In this document: one piece after another, positions 23,733-35,808 of the stretch | Numbering within the stretch: the stretch's first letter is position 1 | Layout: each line of letters begins with the position of its first letter | DNA from: Plectrocnemia conspersa | Taxonomy: Eukaryota > Arthropoda > Insecta > Trichoptera > Polycentropodidae | NCBI GenBank assembly: GCA_009617715.1 | Contig: VTFK01000074.1 | Span: 310,001-374,000 of the forward strand | Direction of reading: 5' to 3' | Length of the DNA: 64,000 nucleotides | Notes under the pieces: model-generated | The model's database searches: none | What the model was told of the DNA's origin: nothing | What the model saw: only the letters and a program-made list of their open reading frames with translations | Made by a program: the position numbers and the translations under genes

Positions 23733-25547
23733 TGAGTCGTTTATTTTTAAAGTGGGGCAAGTCCATTTTATCAGAATTTATCTCAAAATTTTTTAAACAA
23801 TTTACAATATATAATTATAAATAACAGTGTAAATTTTTGTACTAGTAATTTATTTTAGTCAATAATAATAATTGTTTGTTGATTTTGAAAGTGAGGCAAG
23901 TCCACTCAAAATAAAATAATTTTAATTAAAATTGAAAAAGCGTGCTATTTTAGTTAGTTTCAATAGTTACGGAGAAGCTAAAAATCATTTTTATCATTAT
24001 AAAAGTATTGTGAAACTAAAAGTTAAAGAAGGGTGTAAAATATATACAAAATAAATTAATATAGATCTTAATAATAATAATAACTTTGTAATTAAATCGG
24101 ACAGTAAGACCGGTAAGTAAAAATTATTATTAATACAATACTATGAACTAGCTGAAAATCTTCTGGATACGAGTTTTAAGAAATGCGCCGTATAAATTTA
24201 TATATAAAACAGCAATCGAGAGTGATTCACAATTTAAAACTACTGATTTATCTCCGAAACGGGATAGGCAACAAAATTTCGACAAAATAAGCAATCTTTA
24301 AATGGAAAAACTAGGTCTACTACTAGGGATTCTGTGTCGAGACAACCCGGGAATTTATTCCCGAAAATTCAAAGATTTTATGCTGTCTCGAGTCCCGGGA
24401 ATTTAAAAATTAATAACCCGGGACTCGAGACTTTCCGATTCAATTTTATTCAATATATCCTACATTTATATTTTAAAAATAAAATCTGCTTAGTCGAGAA
24501 CAAGCCATACCTATACGGAACAGATAGCAAGCGGTTTGTCAAGATAACTCGATTGTCGGCACTCGGCAGTGAAAAAAAATCCTTTTACATTTACCGATAA
24601 ACAAAAATATTGTGTTTATATTTTTGTTACATCTGGAATATTTGCCACAAAAACCAGGAACAGGCTATGTGATTCATCATTAAACGCCTTGGTGTTTTTA
24701 AAAACATATTTTTCCTTACAAAAGTAAAGGTTTTAACTTAATATTGATATAAATATTTCGATTAAAAAAATTGTATTAAATTAAATTTAAATAAATATCG
24801 AATAAAGTGTTTTTAAATTGTTTCAATACATTTTCACCTATCGTACCTATAATACAAATAATATAAGTTAATAATAATAAGTTAATTAAAGTTCATAATA
24901 ATAAGTTAATTTTGTAACATATTTTTTTTTTCATGATTTTAGTCTCGAGTCCCGGGAATTCCCGGGACTTTAAAAATTTAGGTCTCGAGTCCCGGGAATC
25001 GAAAAAACCCGAGACTTCAGAATCCCTATCTACTACTGAAGAGATAAAGATTTGATGGACTTAATGCCTTATATACCACCCCCATACATCATGGGTACTT
25101 TTAAAATTTGCACCATCTTAATTAAAAAAAATTAAGAGTAATATTCCGTTAGGTGTTTTGTTACGTTGTATTTATGTTGTGTGTTATGTATATAAATATT
25201 ATATTTTTCCTTTTTGTTGTTGTTTTTTTCTTTAAAATAATATTAAGCTTTTTGCACCTATTCAAAAAATGTATAAAGTGATGAAATAAAATCGAATAAT
25301 AAAGAAATAAATTATTCTATTTTTTCTTATTACAATTAAACTCTTGAAAACAAAAAAGTGAGGTAAGTCCATTATGTTTTTTGTTTAAATAACGTGAATA
25401 TAATAATGCATATGGAATTCTTATGAAAAAATACAAAATAAGTCTAGTGTTGTTTACTTATATTTTTAAATTAGTTTAAACGCAAACCACAAATTATCCA
25501 ACAATAACATAATTTGGTCTTGCCCCACTTTCAAAATCAACAGCTCA
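23733..25547. mobile_element. DNA element with AAAGTGGGGCAAG ends, interrupted by a hAT
   Basis: AAAGTGGGGCAAGTCCA (23749) and the inverted CTTGCCCCACTTT (25519-25531) mark the two ends. Similarity extends a further ~15 bp outward (GAG, then GTT, then ATTTT), so the borders are approximate. Extra direct copies of the motif sit at 23886 (GAAAGTGAGGCAAGTCCAC) and 25358. Positions ~23815-24060 recur at 58195-58440, showing this is a repeat family. The hAT-like element at 24324-25028 sits inside. No transposase frame is seen. The superfamily is unknown to me, because no clean target duplication is visible. Confidence 0.55.
24324..25028. mobile_element. 705-bp hAT-like element with CTCGAG/CCCGGG inverted motifs
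   Basis: Termini TAGGGATTCTG and CAGAATCCCTA are flanked by identical 8-bp duplications TCTACTAC (24316-24323 and 25029-25036), as for hAT. Subterminal regions carry repeated motifs GTCTCGAGTCCCGGGAATT in both orientations: plus at 24385, 24942 and 24982, inverted at 24415-24431, with degenerate copies beside each terminus. The centre is plain AT-rich DNA. The 88-codon frame at 24334-24600 spans these motifs and is not a gene. The element has no transposase. Confidence 0.75.
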
Positions 25548-26579
25548 TATAAATATATTTAATATACAATTTAAATATTAAATCCATTGTACAGAAAGGG
25601 TAGATCAATATTATTTATAATTAAAATTATAATTTTCATTCATAAAATTAATAATCCTTGTCCTACAAGCTGTACTATTGTTCGTTAATTTTAATCTCGC
25701 TCACAGAATAGGATTGCAATTTGATGAAGAGTTGGCTTAATTTACATAATTTTTCTCTTAGTACTAAATATAGTTCAAAATTTAATAAATTTATGTTTTT
25801 TTTTTAATAATTTTTAAATAATATATTTGTTCTTTACATAAGCTATAAATAAAAAACTCAAAAGTGCGTTGAATAAATTTGTAAAATAAAATATGACTGA
25901 TTCAAAAATCTCTCAATAGCAAAACCAATGTCAGATAAAGGCAGGAAGTCCTCGAACTCAAAGAAACATAGCACCAATCAAAAGGCCAGAATTTTGTTGA
26001 CGTCTGCAAGCAAATTTGGCCGCCCGTAAACTTGCGCCGAGAAACTTTGAATCGGATTAAATTTGCGTGCCTAATCCGAGGGTCTCTACTAAGGGGTACC
26101 TTTTCGCCTCTGGACCAATTTATGCGACAATGCTCTTTGCCGGTTAGATTGCCTTAGAAAATGGGTTTCTTTTTTTCACGAATTCAATCTCGAACTCACA
26201 ATCGGCATCGTCCGTCTTCTCGGTCAGATAATTCCGACGAATTAAAGTACACGGATTGCGACTAAAGGACCGCTAATGACCCTAGAGTCCGATGGGGCGT
26301 TTGACTCGATTAAAATATATTACCGATAAAAACCCCGAGACCTTATAATGTCGGGCAGAAAAAACGGAGGGGAACGTGACATAAATCAATGGCTCTGATT
26401 TATGGTGGAATACATAGTTATAAAACAAGAGGAATCGTTTAAGATTGCGTTTTATATTGGATTGAATAAGAATAAATGAGAGCTTGAGCTTAAACATGTA
26501 ATATTAAGTTATGGATAATTTAATCTTTATTTGTATGCGTAGATATGTTGTGTATAGATATTATACAGTGAATGTGTAT
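25548..26579. other. No gene; GC-richer block at ~25960-26420
   Basis: The block includes GAATCGGATTAAATTTGCG, CTAATCCGAGGGTCTC, GGCATCGTCCGTCTTCTCGG and CCGATAAAAACCCCGAG. TAATCC-type homeodomain sites occur on both strands. It is one of the longest less-AT-rich stretches in the window and has no coding motif, so it is a candidate conserved regulatory region. Confidence 0.3.
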
Positions 26580-26625
26580 TACCAGTGAAATGGCGATTTA
26601 TATTCAAAAACATTTTCACCTGTAG

Positions 26626-26752
<127 letters not shown>

Positions 26753-26757
26753 CTATT

Positions 26758-27340
26758 AGAAAAAATATAATTCAACTGATTGGCGCTAGTGAAACCATAT
26801 GCTCTAAACTGTCTTTATTTCTAAATTAAATTTGTATCAAGTCTAGTTAGTTTTAAAGCTTTTAGTAGTTTTTTAAATTAGGTTTGAGCAGCAAATAGAC
26901 GTTTCGTACTATCAAATTGAGTTTCCACAACAGTTTAGAGCAGCATATAATTTCACCAGCATCTTTCAATTTAATTATATTTTCAAAACCTGTTTGTAGG
27001 GCAACACATCAAGACAAAAATAATAAATCAGAAAAATACACATTCACATAAACAATTTTAAACTGTCGTGGAAACCTAATTTTGAAGCTGCGAAACGTCC
27101 ATTTGCTGTTAAAACCCAAACCTAACCCAAATAAATTAACCAAATGAAAGGTTGTTTTTGAACTTTCATTATGTCAAGTTAAGTTTGGTTAGGCTTGGGT
27201 TTGAATAGCGAGTAGACATTCTGCAAATGTAAAATTGAGTTTCATATATAATACATTTCATAGAAGCATATAATTTCGCTAGCGTCTATCAGTTAAATTA
27301 TATTTTCACTAGTATAAATATATAACTACCGGTGAAAATG
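26758..27340. repeat. Cluster of ~115-bp repeat units in alternating orientation
   Basis: The plus unit at ~26880-26995 reads GCAGCAAATAGACGTTTCG, then TTGAGTTTCCACAACAGTTTA, then GCATATAATTTCACCAGC. Its start recurs inverted at ~27055-27117 and its end inverted at 26758-26812. Another plus copy lies at ~27195-27330 (GCGAGTAGACATTCTGC, GCATATAATTTCGCTAGCG). A related degenerate copy is at 45810-46065. The alternating layout suggests nested or tandem MITE insertions. Confidence 0.6.
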
Positions 27341-27686
27341 TATATAAACATGATTTGATTAAAACAAAGTGAAAATAAAAATGTATTAAAAAATACAGAT
27401 TTACTGTATCATATATTATACATAAGGGGCAAAATGCAAAAAAATGCTATTTATTATTAATAATACTTTGAATTTAAGACTAGAATTAATTAACTCTTTT
27501 AAGATAATATATAAACATCCTCGTAAAAATGTATATCCTTTTCTAAACATTTTCAATTAAATAAGAATATATGTTTTTTTTTATGGATTCTACATTATAA
27601 ATCCCGATTTAATAATGCTAGATACGAATAAAGTAAAACGCATTTTTCATAACAAAGCCGAGCATCTTGAAAAAATAATAATAGAC

Positions 27687-27790
27687 CAGGTGCGTACGGT
27701 GAGATACATTCCCTTTCACTCACACGCGTGCTAAGTGACGAGAGTGACAGAGATAAGGGCGTGCGCACATGCGTTCCGCACGAATCTCAC
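27687..27790 (+). repeat. Solo end of the CAGGTGCGTACGG MITE family
   Basis: CAGGTGCGTACGGTGAGATA, then CATTCCCTTTC, AAGTGACGAGAGTGA and GGGCGTGCG match the inverted end of the element at 29506-30013. No right end follows, so it is truncated or a solo arm. The ~345 bp before it (27341-27686) show no feature. Confidence 0.7.
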
Positions 27791-29505
27791 ATACTCTCAA
27801 AATCAATTTTTAAAAAGCTTACTTGTACATGTTCATAACAAAAGTTATGCAGAATTAAACTCTTAAATTCACTTTATATATTTTAACAATCAGAGCACAC
27901 ATTAAATTGTATGTAGAAATTGATTTGTATTATGATTTATACAAAAAAATGACATTTAATACACAAATATGGAGCACATATTCATTATTTAATTCAATGT
28001 TATATAAGAAGACGTTTGTGAGTTTTAACACAACTTGAATGTATGTTATTTTATATTAAAAAAACTGGGTTTTTTTTTTGTATATTTTTTGTAAACCATA
28101 AAGTTTTAAATATTATTATATCCTTCCATTGTTATTTTATGTATCTGTATAAAATACACTCGAACTTCATGAAACATAAACTGACGCCATATCTCGATTA
28201 TTACGGTTTTCAGTTTAACCTTTTGTTCGAGTGCTTACCCAACCGTTCCATAGCACTTTTCCACTTTTCAATTTTTCAATTGAGAGTTTACAATAGAGCG
28301 ACGAGTGTATGTATAAATTTATTATTTTATTATTATATAAAAATACGGATTAAAAATATATTATTTTAGAATTAATTTTAAAATATATATTATATATAAT
28401 AATTAAACTTGATTGTACATATACTGTCAGTAAAATCGTTTAATGGCTTTTAGAGCTACCATAATGGCTCGACTATTAATCATACTTCAGACAAAGCAAT
28501 ATATTATAAAATTTCTTATGCAGGGATTTATACAGCATTATTTGCGTGAATGTCACATAGGTATATAATATATCACGCCACACCTATACACGTAAGGTTT
28601 CATTGGATTCGTGCACATACACACTGCGAAAGCTCAACTTTTAAGAATGCTCTCAGACGCCGAGAAGATAAATCGTTGAGTCGCGGCTTCTCGACACCGC
28701 ACCATATTTTTCATACAAACTTCGCAAATAAATCGCATTCTACCTAATACGCGCACAAATATGTATTTATGTCTATTTGTCAAAATTTCGGTCATTCCTT
28801 TACACAGAAAAATATTTTCACAAAGTAACCGTCGAACTTTTCTTTAAACTAAGAGGGCGAAGAAAAGTTTTTTTGTAATAAATTTAAGTAGAATCCTTCC
28901 TTAGCCCGTTGCTTGTAAATTGCTAAACAATTTATTTATATCGCCGCCAGCTTAGAGAACTTTGCTCGGATGTAATGGATTGTCTTTATATATATACAAA
29001 GAGTTTTTTGAGAATTTTTACTGTCGGAATAATGCAGCATATGGCCTACATTGAGACTTTATATGCAATAAATTTGCGATGAAGCAAATGGATCAGTGTT
29101 AATTAAATTCGATTGAATAAGGTTAACTTATGTTATACTATATAATATGATCAATTTTAATTAATAATGGTTTCATATAAAAATGACATATAAATTTATT
29201 GTGCTACGCGGAAGTAACAAAAAAAAAACAATATAAAAACATGTCGAGCTCATTTACTAAACCACACTTCCATTTATCATTGAAAAGTATAACGCATATA
29301 TCCATGGGCCACGTACAATTAATGAATAATTTGTAGCCGAAACACTGGTACACCATCTAATGGGCAGCTAATAAATTACTTTAAAAAAAAAATGTTTTTA
29401 GTATATCTTTCCCTCTCAGTTTCTCGAATCATTTCGTAAATTATACATAGATATTGTGCGGTATATATTTTTAGTTAAATAAGTGAATATTATGCTATTA
29501 TCAGA
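27791..29505. other. No gene; slightly GC-richer patches at ~28180-28280 and 28590-28950
   Basis: The 108-codon frame at 28043-28369 is rich in F, Y, I and L, as expected from AT-rich DNA, and has no domain. The patch at 28590-28740 contains CAGACGCCGAGAAG and GTCGCGGCTTCTCGACACC, including GAGAAG/CTTCTC inverted pieces. No function assigned. Confidence 0.25.
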
Positions 29506-30013
29506 AGAGGCGTACGGCAAGATACATTATCTTTCGCTTGCTCGCGTTTTAAGTGACGAGAGTGAGTGAGAAGAAGTGGGTGTGCGGAACGCGAATTCCT
29601 AAAAACACTCGCGTTAGAGCGCCATAGTGACGTCACGATGACGTTTCACGCCGGCGCAGAAATCAGTTCCACAGATACTCACAGGCGTCGCTTCATAAGC
29701 CGCTGCGACCGCGGGATCAGTTAGTCATAGATTGGATGATGCTGGACCATTACAAGATATACCGAAATGAGAACAAATCAATACAATATCATTAAAAAAA
29801 AAAGGTTAGGTTGTTTGGTTGTGGAAAGTCGGCGCGAGCGGCAGCGAGGCGCCAGAAAGAGACGCGAGATGTGACGTCGTCAAGGCGCCCTAATGCATGC
29901 TTTATAGGAATGCGCGTGCGGAACGCATGTAACGCACGCCCTTATTTCTCACTCACTCTCGTCACTTTAAACGCGAGCGGGCGAAAGGGAATGTATCTCA
30001 CCGTACGCACCTG
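29506..30013. mobile_element. 508-bp MITE with ~100-bp inverted ends and 8-9-bp TSD
   Basis: The left end reads AGAGGCGTACGGCAAGATAC, then CGCTCGCGTTTTAAGTGACG-like sequence and GTGCGGAACGCG. The right end is its inverse, finishing CTCACCGTACGCACCTG. Direct repeats ATTATCAGA flank it (29497-29505 and 30014-30022). Because the left terminus has lost one base against the right CAGGTGCG, the TSD could be 8 or 9 bp (hAT-like or Mutator-like). The GC-rich centre, with GTGACGTCACGATGACG, does not encode a transposase. The 67-codon frame at 29811 is not a gene. Confidence 0.7.
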
Positions 30014-30022
30014 ATTATCAGA

Positions 30023-33000
30023 TTCCTAATGATCAACTCTTGAAGATTCAAGGTAACTGCTTGGCTATAATAGAGCTAACGATTGAAGTGGAAGTGAATG
30101 CTTTTCCTGGATTTCAAAGGAACGTTTATAGATTATAGATCTAGAGCTCTACGGTAAGAATTTTAGTTAAACTTTATTGTATTTCAAGTCAGAAGAGAAG
30201 TAAAGGCCCTGACGAAATTAAGTGAGGTTGTATGACAGCGTTACATGTTATAAGCCATCGAGAAAATAAAACAAGATCAACATCTCTACTATCCTACGAT
30301 GCCTTTACCAATCGGGATGAATAAGGTTTGCCCCAACGGATATTTATTATCTGCTAGCACTAACACACCTAATTTTGAATATTATATGGATAAATTTTTG
30401 ACTATTTTTAGGAGTATATTTACCTTCAAAAATGCACGTTTTTTTATTTTTGTCAGCACGTTTTAGCGTTATTGAATTCGGCAATAATATGTATAGCTAG
30501 GGTGTGCTTCACTTTCATATTATGCAAAAACGCTGTAACTTTACATGTAGTACTATGTAACGGGTACTATTCAACGCGACGATTAAGGGTGGTCCTGACA
30601 ATAAATATACATAATTTTTTTTATTAAATTTCACTTAATCATTTAAAAGTAAACTAAAACCAATGCCGTTTTTGTCTCAAATATAAGCATAACCATTAAG
30701 AGAAATCCTTAAATCAACTGCATAGTAAGAAAAAGATACTTCATAAGCATAAAAAACAATGCCTTCAATCGCAATCTTTAATGAGGGAATGCACTTTTAA
30801 ATATAGAAATATTCAACGTATTCAGAGACATCTGATCGCTCACTTTAATGGTTCATGAGAAATATAAAAAGTCAAACTTATTTATTGCTATATTTTTAAA
30901 ACATATAGATTTCAATATTTTTATAAAACATTAAGTTCTCTAAATGAATACAATCTCTTAATTTCACTATTTGAATGAGTTATTTGATTAAACATAAAAG
31001 CTTTAAAAAGTTCATTTTAATTGAGCCATTAAAACCCAATGCGCCTGATTGAAAAGGAGTATGCAATTATTCAAACACTACAAAAAGTAATTAAAATATA
31101 CAAAATTACAATTAATTGTAGTTCCCTCTAGCGTTTTTATATTTGTTACTGATTTTTTAGCATTGGATAAAAATAGCCAATGTAATTATTTTAGGACCAT
31201 ACAAAAACAAGCTAGTATGCGTACAATGCGTATTTTTGTATGCAATTAGTTTAACATCAACAATTTTGAGCTAAAAAATATTAAATGATTCAGAATCACA
31301 AGGAGATTATTATTCTTAGGCAGTGTTTGATGTTGGCGTAGATTCTGAATTATCTCGACGCGCCTGATTGGCTTCGATCGACTTTGAATGGCACTCTGGT
31401 CAATTTACATTCAAAAGCCAATCTGATTGGACAAATTTACATCTGATCCTTTGAATAAAACAGACGCGATCGGCTAAACGGAAAATAAGATACAACACCG
31501 GAATGACTATAGGCTCGAAGGTTGGCGCAAATGTAAGTGGAAAGCGAAAAACAACAACAAATCTAGGTCAAAGCGGATTAGGATAAGATTCGTGGTGATT
31601 TATAATAGCATACATATATATATTTCCGCTTATGTGTTTAAAAACAGACTTGAAAATGAATAGCATTTTTTTTTGATATATGTAATCCAAAATTTATGTT
31701 GAAGTAATAAAAAAATATGAAAAGATATGTACATTCATAAAACATGTATAAATCTTCTCTATCAAAGAGCAGATAAATGAATTTGGGAACTGCTTTAGCT
31801 GGACTTGATCAAACTATTGTAGTCAAAAAGTTTTCTCAAGCTTTTAAATATCATCTCGATCGATTCGGTAAAGCTTCACTTAGTACGATTTCGGCTCAAC
31901 TCAAGTAATCAAATGAGTGGTAAAATTAAAGTGGTCACAGTTGAAATTAGATTTGCTATTGCTAAACTTTTGCTTAATAGTTTGAACAGCTAAATATTTG
32001 GAACTGCTCTAATGAGAGCACTTTAAATTCCAGATAGTGCATTTCACTAATTTATTTGCAGATATAAATACGTTAGCATTTTTAAAGGCACCGAACGCAA
32101 TTTGTTTATGGTTGAATCTCCGATCGTCACGTACGTTAGCATACCAAACATAGTTGCTTGGCGCGAATATTAAAATCGTTAGTTTTTTTAAATATATTCA
32201 TTACAATTTCAATAGGTATATGTTGAAATTCCGACAGTTGTTTAACTGAATAACTGTGTAATAGTTATTCGAAATCAATAAAATTAGCAACGTCGTCATT
32301 TTAATAAAATGTACATTTGATGATAATTGGCACCCGTTTTACGGATAGTGCTTATAAACTGTTCATATATATATAATAAATTATTTATAAATAAGCTAAA
32401 ATAATAAGTTAATTAATTAACACAAGACTAAATAGCAAAAAATATATATATAAAATAACGGTATTATTAAACATTTTAAAAACTTGTTATTTGCAATTAA
32501 AAATAAATACGAGAATAAAATAAGCCTTGATTTTAACAGCGCTTTTAATAAATATGTCTATTACCAACATAACAATCGCAATTCTACTCCCCTTTTAACA
32601 TTTTCTTTCACCTTCACACACGCCTATCATATTATATCACATAATCTAACATTCGTATTCTGATCGTTCCGTTTCCTTTAGACATCATGTGGTAGGATCG
32701 TATATCTATCTCTGAAAAACATTTTTTTCATTCCTCTGAGTGTTTTTTTTTTGCACCGCACATCTGTCGCAAAAATATGATATTACATTAATTTCTACAT
32801 ATCATTTACCGATTGATATGAAAAATAGCCGCGTCAGAATATGTTATCTCGGAAGGTGTTTATGAAATAAATTTACATAAATTTTATATACGCGACAAAC
32901 ACGATAGAGAAAACCGCGAGGATTATGGGATCGTCCTGAATTTTACACAAGGTGCCAGAATACTTTTCTGGTATGAAATATCTTCCGAGAGAGAAAGAGA

Positions 33001-33790
33001 AATGTGTTGAATATTTCACGGTACACGTAGGAGGAAGCGCCGTGAATTGTGGTCGTAGAAATTAATAGTTTAAAATGCTTTACATAAAGCAAATAAAAAT
33101 AAAAACGAGATTGGGGAAATATAATGTAAGTGCTTCCGTACTTTGATGCAAAAAGGCTTTAACGGTTTAATACCTCCTCTTAAACAATAAGAAAACGATC
33201 GTTAAAGTTCACTCAGTACTTTGCAAGTATAGGATTACGGGGAGACTTGTAATCTTCGTTAACATTAGCGGAGTTAGAAAATAATATAGAATTAGGTCAA
33301 ACACTGAACATATAATGTATTATAGTTACATGATTGTGGCAAGCGGTACAATCTAAGTTCAATACTAAAGTGTGTAAACTTTTTTTTAGACAGTGCAAAC
33401 TTTTAATAGTCGAACTTCACGCTTTAAATAGACAAATATGTGCGTTTCACGGAATTGAGTGCAGTACTGTGTGCAACGATGCTGCGCTTATTAAATTGCA
33501 TTTTTCGTGATTTTATTAATAAATAATTACTTACATTTTTTATTTTACTAAATTAGTTAGTTTTGATATTGAAAAAAACATATTTTATTAAAAATGCAAA
33601 ATGGTTAAAAATATTGAAAAATTATAATAGAAATCAAAATCAAATTGATAAAAAAATTTTCTTATATATTTTTGATAATTTTTGTGGGTTTTCGAGGACA
33701 CGATAACTGTCATCATGCAACATATTTAAACATATTATATATTACGTTTTAAGTAATCATAATTTTATAAATGATGATTATTCATTTTCT
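30023..33790. other. AT-rich DNA, no gene; two less-AT-rich patches
   Basis: A patch at 31350-31560 holds an inverted GATTGGCTT / AAGCCAATC pair ~50 bp apart and a GACGCGATCGGC string. A patch at ~32890-33060 holds GAGGATTATGGGATCGTCC and GGAGGAAGCGCCGTG. Neither has coding features. Nothing else is recognised. Confidence 0.25.
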
Positions 33791-33827
33791 TTTTTTACCA
33801 AAGAAAAATCCTTTCTTTGGTAAAAAA
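33791..33827. repeat. Perfect 16-bp inverted repeat with 5-nt loop
   Basis: TTTTTTACCAAAGAAA (33791-33806) and TTTCTTTGGTAAAAAA (33812-33827) are exact reverse complements around AATCC. The flanks show no target duplication, so its origin is unclear. Confidence 0.85.
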
Positions 33828-34104
33828 CGTTTTAGAAAAAAAAGTTTGAGAACACGATAACTTCGTTAAAGAAACTTCTAGATAAAAAAAGTTAAAAAAT
33901 ATACATTTTTAGTACAGTATACAAAAATAAAAACCTACAAAAATCTTAAAGAAGTTAAGAGGTCAAAAATCTTTATTAATAGAAATTAAAAAAAATATAT
34001 TTATTTTTACATGCTTTTATATATAGAAATCTACCTAATTCTTGAGGTCTTTGCCAGACATTTATTTTGTTTTGAAAAGCATGTTTATGTTTTATTTAAA
34101 ATGT

Positions 34105-34168
34105 ACAACATTATATATACATTTATAATTTAATTATAATTAAATTATAAATATATATATAATGTTGT
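34105..34168. repeat. 64-bp near-perfect palindrome
   Basis: Two 30-nt arms (34105-34134 and 34139-34168) are reverse complements with one mismatch (C against T at 34120), around a 4-nt TATA centre. The arm begins ACAACATTATATATACATTT. The flanks show no clear duplication. It could be a minimal palindromic MITE or a cruciform-prone sequence. Confidence 0.85.
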
Positions 34169-35688
34169 TCAAGTAGTTATACTTGAAATTCATAGACTTT
34201 TTGTATCTAATTACATATTATATAATAATATAAAACAGTATTATTATAATCTATTGCCTTGTACTTTAAATTTTATAATATAAACATCTAGTTACTTTTC
34301 CCTCTTGTAATAATGCCAACAATAACAAAAAAACTAGAGCTAAAAATATGTAGTATTAAATATAAAATAATTTCATAGCTTAATTTTAAATAGTTATACC
34401 AAGATTAATTTACATATTATTTACAAATAATTATATAATAAATACTTTAATTTACATAAAATAATAAGCTTACGTAATATCAATTTATAAATATTTACAA
34501 TTAAATACCTAAAGCAAGTAATTTAAAATTCATTTTTATTTAAAGATTAAATTTAAATTAATACTGTGTTTTTCTCTAATGACTTTATTGTATCATTTAA
34601 GATTTTTTTTATTAATTCTAACAAGCAATCATAATAATAATAATATTAATAAATTTAATACTATTGATTCTGATACTTTTAATAATAAAAAAATACACTT
34701 AGATGTTATCTAAAACAAACTAATTTTAGAATCATTCATATTATTATCGGTAATTATAATTTTAATTTTCATAAATTTAATAATGCTTACTAATATAATA
34801 AAATTATCAATTTAAATATAACGGATTGATAATAAATAAAGACAAGGGAGAGAAGCAAAATTTTAGTTTCTGCCTGAGACGCTAAATAACCTAGAACCGA
34901 CCCTGCTCTCTTGGATAAAATTATATACACATCGTTACTCTTTATGGTTTTCGCAAATCACAAAAAAATATTGATATTTTTTCCTTTTCTTGCTTCCATT
35001 GACATTTTGACGTCGTGTACGTATATGTATTTTTTATGATGAACTAACTTCCAATCCATGTATATATATATATATATGAACATTTAAATCAATTACATGT
35101 TTATTCGCGTTAACAATATTTAAGTGAAAAACTTTACCTAGACAATTATTTTATTATTTATAATTAAAAAATATTTTTACTATTATTTATATAGCATACT
35201 AAGAAAACCACTTAAATTGGATAGAGTGACTGTTTATTAAGATAAGCGAAAATAGTTGGCAACATCTGAAACCACAATGGTATTGTTATCGACCACATCG
35301 GTGCTACCACACGTCGGCTGAGAAGTTGCACTTTATTCGCAAGAGTCGTATTATAGCTATTTAGAAACTCTTACGATTGCAGCAATCGCAGCTGATACTC
35401 ATATACACTTCATAGATATATTTCTAGCTGTATTTATTCTAGTTACTATTGACTAAAAGCTTTTCTGCTTTTCAAAACCATTTTTAAAATGTGATATCTA
35501 TCGATACAAAAATATGCAAGACTATCCCTAATTTTAATAATTTTCCATTAATATATGTAAAATCTCTGAAACTGACATATCCACAGCTACTTGTCGTTCT
35601 CTCCTCAAGCGTTCAATTGCTATATCTTGGTTTTATAATCCCCTTGTCGCTGTGCAGCAAACTGCACAATAACACCTGCAAAGGGGGT
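34169..35688. other. Very AT-rich DNA, then a GC-richer flank of the MULE
   Basis: 34169-35200 is almost featureless A/T sequence with ATA/TAA repeats near 34635-34660. From ~35270 composition rises (CGACCACATCGGTGC, CACACGTCGGCTG) and stays moderate up to the insertion at 35698. The reading frame that opens at 35491 is host sequence up to the insertion site. Confidence 0.3.
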
Positions 35689-35703
35689 GGCTCAAGCGGT
35701 ACG

Positions 35704-35808
35704 CGACAATTGGGCGACGGACAAATGGGCGATTCCGGTCAATTGGGCGACGGTCAATTGGGCGATGGTTATTTGGGCGACGGTCATATGGGCGACAGAA
35801 AAAACTTG
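35704..35808 (+). repeat. Left terminal 15-bp unit array
   Basis: Units separated by TTGGGCGA or ATGGGCGA recur about every 15 bp, with one imperfect unit (GATTCCGGTCAATT). Because 15 is a multiple of three, all frames stay open and give pentapeptide repeats such as QLGDG/QMGDG. This is a by-product of the DNA repeat, not a protein. Confidence 0.85.

Noticed and set aside
24334..24600. 88-codon frame containing RQPGNLFP
   Set aside because: It lies over the inverted-motif region of the hAT-like element and has no transposase features.
25358..25374. GAGGTAAGTCC as a splice donor or second ratchet site
   Set aside because: It is a copy of the AAAGTGRGGCAAGTCC transposon-end motif and has no acceptor upstream.
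28043..28369. 108-codon F/Y/I/L-rich frame, membrane-protein-like
   Set aside because: Composition is that expected from AT-rich DNA; no motif, no conserved start context.
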